From Kiritimatiellia bacterium (GTDB taxonomy: Bacteria > Verrucomicrobiota > Kiritimatiellia > RFP12 > UBA1067), in assembly GCA_028707675.1 (NCBI GenBank), contig JAQWAM010000062.1, forward strand, positions 1 through 7,074: 7,074 nt of DNA, in the 5' to 3' direction. Below the pieces are notes generated by a model that did not search any database, had not been told where the DNA came from, and saw only the letters and a program-made list of their open reading frames with translations. Below, piece after piece: positions 1 to 6,106 of the stretch. The position numbers were made by a program, and so were the translations under genes. Positions within the stretch are counted from its first letter, which is position 1. Every line of letters starts with the position of its first letter.

Positions 1-489
1 GCTGCGCCGGTCCTTGAACAGCAGGAGCGACACCGCGTTGGCCGAGCACTTCCTTTCGCGGGCCAGCGCCTTGACTTCCATTCCTCCCAGATAACGGGCC
101 TCCACCATCTCGCGCATCACACCTGACAGTTTCCGCATGCACCTTTCGAGGAAAGCCATGTCCTGATCGGTTTCCTCCAGGACAACTGCGGCGTCAGACG
201 CGACAAGCTCGAAAAAGGATTGGTCCGCAAACGTCAGGCGGCTGCGGGATTTGCGTGTGCGGTAAGAAAGAACCTCGAAATACACGATGCTCTTGGCCCA
301 GGGCATAAAAGGCCGGGACGCGTCATAATCCGGCAGCGCCCGCAATATCTTGAGGTTGGCGTCCTGCAGCACGTCCCTGGCGTCCTCGGTGTCCCCCACC
401 AAAGCGCACACATAGGCGAAAAGCGCGAACTGCGCCTTGACCAACAACGCTTGCGCTCCTGCCTCATGACTGTCCGTGCCGCATTTCAT
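1..489 (-). CDS. RNA polymerase sigma factor, ECF-like sigma-70 family (5' part; runs off the left edge)
   Basis: I translated this by hand on the minus strand: an ATG at 489-487 opens 163 codons without a stop, reaching base 1, so the C-terminus is outside the window. Region 2 (about residues 13-82) includes DVLQDANLKIL at 39-49 and the promoter-melting and -10-recognition segment PWAKSIVYFEVLSYRTRKSR at 63-82. Region 4 (about 112-163) carries a helix-turn-helix, with EVKALARERKCSANAVSLLL at 138-157. The wording of both regions matches the short sigma factors often annotated as the Rhodopirellula/Verrucomicrobium family, which are usually about 170-180 residues, so only a few residues should be missing. 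Such proteins direct RNA polymerase to a small regulon. In this family an anti-sigma or FecR-like gene often follows, which would lie off the left edge. The ribosome site is weak: AGAGAG lies 4 nt before the ATG. The gene diverges from the helicase across 98 bp. The regulon cannot be inferred from the window. Confidence 0.85.
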   Translation of the reverse strand, partial: MKCGTDSHEAGAQALLVKAQFALFAYVCALVGDTEDARDVLQDANLKILRALPDYDASRPFMPWAKSIVYFEVLSYRTRKSRSRLTFADQSFFELVASDAAVVLEETDQDMAFLERCMRKLSGVMREMVEARYLGGMEVKALARERKCSANAVSLLLFKDRRS

Positions 490-520
490 AAAACTCTCTG
501 CATAATATAGACAGTTCTAC

Positions 521-539
521 CCCGAATCTTTCCCGAATC
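521..539. repeat. Tandem 8-bp direct repeat in the divergent spacer, 11-bp period
   Basis: CCCGAATC occurs at 521-528 and again at 532-539, with CTTT-like bases between. The 11-bp period places both copies on nearly the same face of the helix, as expected for two half-sites bound by one dimeric regulator. It lies just upstream of the possible -10 of the sigma factor and about 10 bp upstream of the helicase -35, so a bound protein could affect either gene. Function is inferred from placement; two copies of 8 bp could also be chance or a small duplication. Confidence 0.35.
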
Positions 540-548
540 CGCCCCGCC

Positions 549-577
549 TTGACTTTGCCGGAGAAAAAGCGTATACC
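549..577 (+). promoter_or_regulatory. Putative sigma-70 promoter for the RhlE-type helicase
   Basis: TTGACT at 549-554 (consensus TTGACA) is followed by exactly 17 bp and TATACC at 572-577 (consensus TATAAT). Spacing and orientation are ideal for a housekeeping promoter. The expected transcription start is about 583-585, only 3-5 nt before the helicase ATG at 588. If this promoter is used, the mRNA is leaderless or nearly so. This agrees with the lack of a Shine-Dalgarno sequence near the ATG; the only GGAG is at 560-563, upstream of the predicted start site. Prediction from motif match only. Confidence 0.5.
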
Positions 578-587
578 ATAAACGCAA

Positions 588-2411
588 ATGCATCAAGAAT
601 CATCTTACGGGCGACACGGCGGACGCCCCCGGCGATCTTCTTTCCGCCGCAAGAACCGCCACCCGGGGCTTGCCGAACGCGATATCCCGACAAAAACACC
701 GACTCCGAAAGGGAAAATACCGGAGGTTTTCGCCGAGAACATCTTCGGCAAACTGCACCCTTTGATCCAGCACGCCGTGGCCGAAGCTGAGTATGTAAAC
801 CCCACGCCCATCCAGGAGCAGGCCATACCGCACCTGCTTGAGGGCAAAGACCTCTTGGGCTGCGCCCAGACCGGAACCGGCAAAACCGCCGCTTTCCTGT
901 TGCCGATCCTGCAGCGCCTGACCGACACCCCTAAGTCAGAAGACGCGCGGGGCCCGCGCGCCCTGATCCTCGCGCCGACCCGTGAACTGGCCGCGCAGAT
1001 CGCCGCCAATGTCACGACCTACGGCAAATTTCTGGGCATCCCCTTCGCGGTGGTGTTCGGCGGGGTCAGCCAGTTCCCCCAGGTCGCCGCCTTGAAGCGC
1101 GGCGCGGACATTGTCGTGGCCACCCCCGGGCGCCTGCTGGACCTGATGGAACAGGGGCACCTGCGGCTGGACGGGATTTGCGAATTCGTGCTCGACGAGG
1201 CCGACCGCATGCTGGACATGGGGTTCCTGCCTGACATCCGCCGCATTATCGGCAATCTGCCCGCGGAACGGCACACGCAGTTCTTCTCGGCCACCTTGTC
1301 GCCCGAGATATCGCGGCTGGCCAAGTCAATTGTCAAGGACCCTGTACACATCACCATCTCGCCGGACCAGCCGACGGTCGACAAGATCAACCAGAAGCTG
1401 ATGTTCGTCGAGCGTGTTGACAAAGACAAGCTACTGGTAGAATTGCTGACGGGCCACCCGGAGTTCGACAAGGTTCTGGTTTTCGCGCGCACGCGTCACG
1501 GCGCCGACAAGATCGAACGGAAGCTTGAGCAGGCCGGCATCAGCGCGCGGGCGATACACAGCGACAAGACGCAGCGTGTGCGCACCGACACCCTGGCGGC
1601 TTTCCGGAAAGGCCGCGTCCGCGTGCTGGTGGCCACCGACATCGCCTCGCGCGGTATCGACGTCGACGGGATCACGCATGTGGTCAATTTCGACCTGCCG
1701 GAAGAGACGGAATCGTATGTCCACCGCATCGGCCGCACGGCCCGCGCCGGCGCCGCGGGCGCCGCCGTGTCATTCGTCAGCCCCGAAGAGCGCAATCTGC
1801 TGCGGGCGATCGAGCGCATGATCCGCAAGGCCATCGACATTGACAAGGAGCACGCTTTCCACTCGGAGCGGGCTGAAAAAGCCGCGGGCAAGGCGGCCCA
1901 AGGCGGCGCGAACCTGCCCAGACCGGCGTGGGCGGCCGGCAAGAACCGTCCGCCGCGCGCGCGGAGCGCCGATGAAGGCAACCGGCGGCGCTCGGCTTTC
2001 AGCCATAAAGGCCGCGGACAGCCGGACTATCGCCAAGGCCCCCGCGAAGAGCGCGGCGGCGGCCAAGGCCGCGGACAGGCGAACCACCGCCCGCGCTTGC
2101 GGGATGAAGAGCCCCAGTCGGGCTCGGCCTCGTCGGACGTCCGGGAGAAACACCGCCCGCGCGCGCGCTATGAAGAGCCTTCCCGCGTCGGGAATGACCG
2201 CGTCCGGGCGCCGCAACGACAGAACACTCGGGACGCATTGCCTCCGCCGCCACGGGAAGAGAGCGAGCGCCGTAAGCCGGGGAAGCGCCGTTCTCGCCCG
2301 GAACAAGCCCCCGCAAGCTCGGGCTCTGGCCCGCGCTGGTTTGACAAGCCGTTCCAGAAACACTCTAAACGGGTTGCCGGCAGCACTGCGGCAAAACGCC
2401 CGAAACATTAA
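588..2411 (+). CDS. rhlE: DEAD-box ATP-dependent RNA helicase, RhlE type
   Basis: The 607-residue protein unwinds RNA duplexes using ATP, and RhlE-type enzymes act in ribosome assembly and RNA turnover in the cytoplasm. All core motifs are intact: Q motif NPTPIQ (71-76), motif I AQTGTGKT (93-100), PTREL (130-134), GG (158-159), TPGR (179-182), DEAD (203-206), SAT (234-236), VLVFARTR (296-303), HSDKTQ (324-329), ATDIASRGID (349-358) and HRIGRTARAG (379-388). The RhlE assignment rests on the wording after motif VI (VSPEERNLLRAIERMI) and on the absence of a DbpA/CsdA-type RNA-binding domain. Two parts are longer than in a minimal RhlE: a basic N-terminal extension of about 46 residues, and a tail from about residue 425 to 607 rich in Arg, Gly, Pro and Glu, with no predicted fold. 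The tail repeats short units such as GRGQ (19 residues apart) and HRPRxRxEEP. ATG 588 was chosen because no other in-frame ATG precedes the Q motif. Its stop overlaps that of the convergent lolD-like gene. Confidence 0.93.
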   Translation: MHQESSYGRHGGRPRRSSFRRKNRHPGLAERDIPTKTPTPKGKIPEVFAENIFGKLHPLIQHAVAEAEYVNPTPIQEQAIPHLLEGKDLLGCAQTGTGKTAAFLLPILQRLTDTPKSEDARGPRALILAPTRELAAQIAANVTTYGKFLGIPFAVVFGGVSQFPQVAALKRGADIVVATPGRLLDLMEQGHLRLDGICEFVLDEADRMLDMGFLPDIRRIIGNLPAERHTQFFSATLSPEISRLAKSIVKDPVHITISPDQPTVDKINQKLMFVERVDKDKLLVELLTGHPEFDKVLVFARTRHGADKIERKLEQAGISARAIHSDKTQRVRTDTLAAFRKGRVRVLVATDIASRGIDVDGITHVVNFDLPEETESYVHRIGRTARAGAAGAAVSFVSPEERNLLRAIERMIRKAIDIDKEHAFHSERAEKAAGKAAQGGANLPRPAWAAGKNRPPRARSADEGNRRRSAFSHKGRGQPDYRQGPREERGGGQGRGQANHRPRLRDEEPQSGSASSDVREKHRPRARYEEPSRVGNDRVRAPQRQNTRDALPPPPREESERRKPGKRRSRPEQAPASSGSGPRWFDKPFQKHSKRVAGSTAAKRPKH

Positions 2412-3088
2412 GCCCTGACCGCCAGCAGGCCGTCTTGCAGCTCCAGGACCCGGTCGCACAGCGCGGCTGTCTCGGGAGAATGCGTAACCATCACCAGCGA
2501 CAGATCCCGGGTGCCTGACAGCCCGAACAGCAGGTCCATGACCTGCGCCCCGGTCATGCGGTCGAGATTCCCCGTCGGCTCGTCCGCCAGAATCAATGAA
2601 GGCTGGTGAATGAGCGCGCGAGCCAGCGCCACACGCTGCTGCTCGCCGCCCGAAAGCTCCAGCGGCATGTGAGAGGCGCGGTCAGCCAGACCGACCTGAT
2701 CCAGCAGATCCAGCGCGCGCTGCCGCGCCTGCGCCTTTTTTATGCCTGCGGCGCCGGTCATGGCCGGCAGCATCACGTTTTCCGTCACGTCCATCTCGGG
2801 CAAAAGGTGGTAAGACTGAAAGACCAGCCCGATTCGCGCGGCGCGGATGGCGGTGCGCGCGCGGGCCGACACGGCGTAAAGCGACTGCCCGCCCACATGC
2901 ACCTCGCCCGCGTCCGGACGGTCCAGGCCGCCCAAAATGTGCAGCAGGGTGCTCTTGCCGGACCCGCTGCGCCCGACGACCGCCACACGCTCGCCGATAT
3001 CTACGGAGAGCGTCGCGCCCTTCAGCACCTCTACCCGCTTGTGCGGCAGCACATAGGTCTTGAACAGCTTTAGCGCTTCTAAAATCAT
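2408..3088 (-). CDS. lolD: LolD-type ABC transporter ATP-binding protein (lipoprotein release)
   Basis: This 226-residue protein is a complete nucleotide-binding subunit of the MacB/LolD class. It supplies ATP hydrolysis to a membrane permease that lifts mature lipoproteins out of the inner membrane for transfer to LolA. Visible motifs are Walker A GRSGSGKST (39-47), Q-loop Q91 in GLVFQSYHLLPEMDVTENV, signature LSGGEQ (145-150), Walker B LILADE (165-170) followed by PTGNLD, and switch His203. The sequence PEMDVTENVMLPAM and the length near 230 residues are typical of LolD. A LolC/LolE-type permease lies 46 bp upstream in the same direction, which supports lipoprotein export over MacB-type efflux or FtsE. 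The ATG at 3088 follows a purine-rich leader with AGAGAAGG almost touching the start. It is the last gene of the cluster, and its TAA lies in the same TTAA tetranucleotide as the helicase stop. Confidence 0.9.
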   Translation of the reverse strand: MILEALKLFKTYVLPHKRVEVLKGATLSVDIGERVAVVGRSGSGKSTLLHILGGLDRPDAGEVHVGGQSLYAVSARARTAIRAARIGLVFQSYHLLPEMDVTENVMLPAMTGAAGIKKAQARQRALDLLDQVGLADRASHMPLELSGGEQQRVALARALIHQPSLILADEPTGNLDRMTGAQVMDLLFGLSGTRDLSLVMVTHSPETAALCDRVLELQDGLLAVRA

Positions 3089-3134
3089 GCCTTCTCTCTC
3101 AACTCTTCCCTCTTCTCTCTTCTCTATCCCCTAT
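3089..3134 (-). other. Purine-rich intercistronic leader of lolD with a 15-bp mirror repeat
   Basis: Read in the direction of transcription, the 46-nt spacer between the permease stop and the lolD start is almost all A and G. On the plus strand 3090-3125 is pyrimidine except for AA at 3101-3102. Within it, CTCTTCTCTCTTCTC at 3110-3124 is a perfect mirror repeat centred on 3117, the kind of homopurine-homopyrimidine tract that can form intramolecular triplex DNA. It also offers several overlapping GAGAAGG-like ribosome sites. Whether it tunes lolD translation or is a low-complexity expansion cannot be decided from one sequence. Confidence 0.6.
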
Positions 3135-4361
3135 TCACTCCTTGCGCAAGGCCGCCACCGGATCCATGCGGGCGGCGCGCCAGGCCGGCAGCATGCTGGC
3201 GACCGTGCAGAACATGATCACCGAGACGGCCACATCCAGCACCTCGCGCGGGACCACCCGCCAAGGTATCTGCGCGAGGCCGTAAATGCTCTTGGGAAAC
3301 ACCTCTATTCCCAGACGCGCCAACAGCGCCACCAGCCCTTGGAGATTGTGCAGTATCAGCAAGGCCGCGCCGATGCCCAGCGCCGTGCCGATCAGGCACT
3401 GGATCCAGCCGTGCAGCACGAAAGCCCCCATGACCTGCCTGGAGGAAAAGCCCAGGGCCTTGAGCAGGCCGATCTCGTCCGTTTTCTGAACCGTAAGCAC
3501 AATCAAGGTATTGGTCACGCAAAAGATCGCCACCACGGTTATGAACATCAGCAGGATCACCATCATGTTCTTTTCAACCGCCAAAGCGTTGAAGAGCTGG
3601 CTGTCAACCTCCTGCCACGTCCGCACCGCATACATCGGCGCGAGGGCGCGCACATCTTCGACCACCCGCGCGAACTCCGCCATGTTCTGCGGGTGATCGG
3701 TTTTCAGATGCACCGAATAGACACCGGACTTCATGCCCATCAAGTCGCGCGCGACGGCGATCGAGGTTATCACGAACCCGGAATCGAAATCCCTCTGCCC
3801 GGACTCATAAATGCCCTTGACCGTCAGCCTTTCGGCGAAATAGACCTCGTCTTTGGTGACAAGGTTCATCGGGGAGTATACCATCAGGTCATCGCCGACG
3901 GCCACGCCCAGCTCGCCCGCCAAGTCAACACCGATCACCACCGCATCGCCCGCGATATCGAAACTGCCCGCGACCATACGGTCGAGCTTCATCACGCGCA
4001 AAGCGCGGTCGGGATCGGTGCCGATTATCAGCGGCGCGGACACGCGCCGACTGTGTTCCACCAGAACGCGCGTCTCAAGACCCGGAGCGGAAGCTGAAAC
4101 ACCCGGCACCATCTCCAGACGACGGCAAATATCCTCCTCGTTCTCGATAACGCCGCCGCCCAGCGGAGCGATCGTGATGTGCGGCTTGAAGTCGAGTATC
4201 TTCTCTTTCCACATGTCCCCGAAGCCGGTCATTACCGCCCGCACGATGATGATGATGGCGACGCCCAGCACCACGCCTACCACTGAAATCAGCGTGACAA
4301 CCGACGTGAAAGACCTTGCCGGCTTCAGATATTTGAGCGCCAAAAAGAGAGGGAAGGGCAT
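3135..4361 (-). CDS. LolC/LolE-type lipoprotein-releasing ABC transporter permease
   Basis: The 408-residue inner-membrane protein has the LolCE layout: a short cytoplasmic N-terminus (FLALKYLKPARSFTSVVTLI), TM1 at about 20-42, a large periplasmic domain (about 43-265), TM2 at about 266-290, a cytoplasmic coupling segment KTDEIGLLKALG (293-304), TM3 at about 312-338 and TM4 at about 375-393. The C-terminus LPAWRAARMDPVAALRKE (391-408) is the FtsX/MacB/Lol signature. With LolD it would extract outer-membrane-destined lipoproteins and pass them to LolA. The periplasmic stretch around 162-195 corresponds to the area where LolC has its LolA-binding hook, but I cannot tell LolC from LolE by eye. 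Only one permease gene is present here, so it may work as a homodimer or pair with a subunit encoded elsewhere. The ATG at 4361 is preceded by CAACGAACCCCC with no Shine-Dalgarno match, so translation may be coupled to the gene ending 25 bp upstream. The start is kept because the N-terminus fits the family. Confidence 0.88.
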   Translation of the reverse strand: MPFPLFLALKYLKPARSFTSVVTLISVVGVVLGVAIIIIVRAVMTGFGDMWKEKILDFKPHITIAPLGGGVIENEEDICRRLEMVPGVSASAPGLETRVLVEHSRRVSAPLIIGTDPDRALRVMKLDRMVAGSFDIAGDAVVIGVDLAGELGVAVGDDLMVYSPMNLVTKDEVYFAERLTVKGIYESGQRDFDSGFVITSIAVARDLMGMKSGVYSVHLKTDHPQNMAEFARVVEDVRALAPMYAVRTWQEVDSQLFNALAVEKNMMVILLMFITVVAIFCVTNTLIVLTVQKTDEIGLLKALGFSSRQVMGAFVLHGWIQCLIGTALGIGAALLILHNLQGLVALLARLGIEVFPKSIYGLAQIPWRVVPREVLDVAVSVIMFCTVASMLPAWRAARMDPVAALRKE

Positions 4362-4386
4362 GGGGGTTCGTTGATTAGTACACTTC

Positions 4387-6093
4387 TCAGAGGTTGCCGG
4401 TGTCGACCTTGATGTCTTCCGAATCGACCGATGTCGCCGACAGCTCCTCCTCCACCTGCACGGCCTCCTTGCTGGTAGTCGGCAGGTAGCGGTAATAAAC
4501 CATCAATTGCAGCGCGGCGAGGCACGTGTCCATCACAGGACGGTCGGAGTGGACGTCCACATTGGTCCACCATCCGATATCCTGCACGTTGCCCTTGGCG
4601 TCCTTGATCGCATTGCGCTCGATCTGCTGCGTCTTTACGTAACTGGGCTTCATGATCTTGTTCCAGTTCTCCCAGTGTTTGCCGCCCTCATGGAACTTGC
4701 ACTGGGTGGCGTAATAATAATAGTACTGGGCAGAGCCGGTGTAGAACATGCGCTGTTCGGGCTTGAGCTGCGCCATGACTTTGCGTTTGACATAACTCAT
4801 CGGGTTGTCGGTCTCGGTTTTCAGGTCTTCCTTCCGCACTTTCTTGATCTCTTCCGCTATCGTTGTGTAACACGAAAAGATCGGATGCCATGTGCCGATC
4901 ATCTCAAGCGACTTTTTGACCTCGGGCTCGTTCGAAGCCCCCAGAAGCTGCATGCAAAGGGTTCCGACACTGGTAAGCCCGCCGCGTCCGGGGCTGGTGT
5001 AGCCGAAGCCTCCGGCCGGATGCGCGTTGGCTTTGAAGCCCTTGATAGCAAGTTTTATGGCCTTGTCAAGCCCGGCAACCTGCAACCTCGCCAGATGCGC
5101 TGCTTTGAGAGCTTGTGCGCACCATCCCATATATGAAGTGTCATCACGGTACTTGCCCGTCTCCTTGTCGGGATTCGGATCCATGTTGTAAGTCCAGCCG
5201 CCGGTCGGGTGCTGGCCCTTGATGATCAGATCAAGAGATTTCTCCGCGGCCACCTTGACATTCGGGTTAAGCGTCATGCCGTAAGCCTCACATAAGGCGT
5301 ATGCCGCAATGGGGTGATCATAATTGCCGGGAATCCTGCCGGTGGTCTTGTTCTGGACTCTCATCAGATATTCAAGCGCGGCCTGCACGGTCGGGCCGAA
5401 CTCCACTGACTCTCCCGGCTTCTCTCCATGTGACAGGAAGGTGAGGATCGCCAGACCGGTCATGGCGACTTTGTTCCTCGACCAAGAGCCGTCCTTGTTC
5501 TGGTTTTTCTTCAGCCAGCGCAAAGCCCGCAAAACCGCCTCTTCCGTATGCTTGTCGCCGCCGAACCGCACCAGTTGCGTGCCGCGGGTGCCGGTGTTGC
5601 GGGTGCTGCCATAGATGTTTTTTAGGATCACCGGGCTTTTGACCATCATGACCGCGTCGAAAGCCTGCGGCTGCGGACTCATCGGCTGATCAGGCGCATC
5701 CGACTGCACATCGACATCCGGGCTGTCGATCGGGATGTCAATGTCGATATCCTGTATCTGCTCTTCGGGTTTTTTGAACTCCTCGATCTTATCGAGATCT
5801 TTAAGCTCCTCGGCCTCCAAGACCTGGGTCTCGATGATTTGGTCCTCAATTGCGACACCGCTGGACATGACCACCAGCAGCCCTACCGCCAGCATCGGCA
5901 GCATGACTGCGGCAAAAGGAGCCGACAGGCGCTGCAGCTCTATTACCGCCAGCTTGTATGCCTTGGACTGCCGCGGCGCCTTGATGCCGGCGAACAACAC
6001 CTTCATGCGGCTGATGAAGCTGTCATTCGTGTACATTCTGGCGATTTCCGCGAGATGTATGTCAACCTCGCTCATATCCACATTGCTGCTCAT
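4387..6093 (-). CDS. Membrane-anchored prenyltransferase/squalene-oxidase-repeat protein in the TonB position
   Basis: The 568-residue protein has a cytoplasmic N-terminus (1-56), one membrane segment at about 57-80 (SAPFAAVMLPMLAVGLLVVM), an acidic linker (about 82-150, with EDQIIETQVLEAEELKDLD and a DIDIDIPIDSPDVDV run), and a long domain at about 178-540 predicted to be periplasmic. That domain shows repeat units of the prenyltransferase/squalene-cyclase alpha/alpha toroid: WLKKNQNKDGSW (193-204), IKGQHPTGGW (291-300), DDTSYMGWCAQALKAA (317-332), AHPAGGFGY (357-365) and DTCLAALQLMVYYRYL (522-537). A five-tyrosine run lies at 457-461. No DxDD acid motif of class II terpene cyclases is visible in the domain, so cyclase activity is doubtful. 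Its place directly after two exbD genes and its topology suggest a TonB-like partner of the ExbBD motor; this is inference. Start ATG 6093 has GAGGA 7 nt upstream. The gene begins 13 bp after exbD-2 and ends 25 bp before the Lol permease. Similar proteins are commonly annotated only as repeat-containing, with no known function. Confidence 0.8.
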   Translation of the reverse strand: MSSNVDMSEVDIHLAEIARMYTNDSFISRMKVLFAGIKAPRQSKAYKLAVIELQRLSAPFAAVMLPMLAVGLLVVMSSGVAIEDQIIETQVLEAEELKDLDKIEEFKKPEEQIQDIDIDIPIDSPDVDVQSDAPDQPMSPQPQAFDAVMMVKSPVILKNIYGSTRNTGTRGTQLVRFGGDKHTEEAVLRALRWLKKNQNKDGSWSRNKVAMTGLAILTFLSHGEKPGESVEFGPTVQAALEYLMRVQNKTTGRIPGNYDHPIAAYALCEAYGMTLNPNVKVAAEKSLDLIIKGQHPTGGWTYNMDPNPDKETGKYRDDTSYMGWCAQALKAAHLARLQVAGLDKAIKLAIKGFKANAHPAGGFGYTSPGRGGLTSVGTLCMQLLGASNEPEVKKSLEMIGTWHPIFSCYTTIAEEIKKVRKEDLKTETDNPMSYVKRKVMAQLKPEQRMFYTGSAQYYYYYATQCKFHEGGKHWENWNKIMKPSYVKTQQIERNAIKDAKGNVQDIGWWTNVDVHSDRPVMDTCLAALQLMVYYRYLPTTSKEAVQVEEELSATSVDSEDIKVDTGNL

Positions 6094-6106
6094 GTCAGAG
6101 TCCTCA

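Larger units (their letters stand above)
490..587. promoter_or_regulatory. Divergent intergenic region between sigma factor and helicase
   Basis: This 98-bp spacer separates two genes transcribed outward, so it should contain both promoters. For the sigma factor, the minus strand shows an A/T-rich TATATT/TATTAT block at 502-509, a plausible -10 that would start transcription only about 8 nt before its ATG. No convincing -35 hexamer lies at the right distance. The helicase promoter and a direct repeat in this spacer are listed separately. No transcription terminator, small RNA or additional ORF was recognised here. Confidence 0.5.

Noticed and set aside
220..510. Plus-strand open frame opposite the sigma factor
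   Set aside because: The minus-strand translation in this interval gives well-formed sigma regions 2 and 4; the plus-strand reading has no family features.
569..585. Short palindrome GCGT...ACGC across the helicase -10 as an operator
   Set aside because: Only four or five paired bases with a 7-9 base interval, which is easily found by chance.
1840..2418. Overlapping plus-strand frame of 192 codons inside the helicase tail (possible overprinted gene)
   Set aside because: The helicase frame is continuous from a full set of motifs. The alternative reading is low-complexity Arg/Ala with no ribosome site seen. Comparative codon analysis would be needed to revive it.
2417..2434. Hairpin GACCGCC-AGCA-GGCCGTC just after the helicase stop, as a terminator
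   Set aside because: The 7-bp stem has a C-C mismatch in the middle and is not followed by a T-run. It also lies in lolD coding sequence, so it is too weak to call.
1770..2459. Minus-strand open frame of 229 codons opposite the helicase tail
   Set aside because: It is Arg/Ala-rich, crosses the end of the lolD-like gene in another frame, and exists because the repetitive GC-rich tail lacks stops in several frames.
3060..4097. Plus-strand open frame of 345 codons antisense to the Lol permease
   Set aside because: Its translation is rich in His, Arg and Gln and resembles no known family. It lies fully opposite a permease with clear family motifs, as expected for a shadow frame in GC-rich DNA.
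4507..5136. Plus-strand open frame of 209 codons opposite the toroid domain
   Set aside because: It lies entirely antisense to a domain with repeated QW-like motifs and has no supporting start signal or domain.
4387..6093. Calling the toroid protein a hopanoid or squalene cyclase
   Set aside because: The DxDD motif is not seen, the protein is single-pass anchored with a long linker, and no hopanoid or isoprenoid genes are nearby; the fold is supported but not the enzyme activity.
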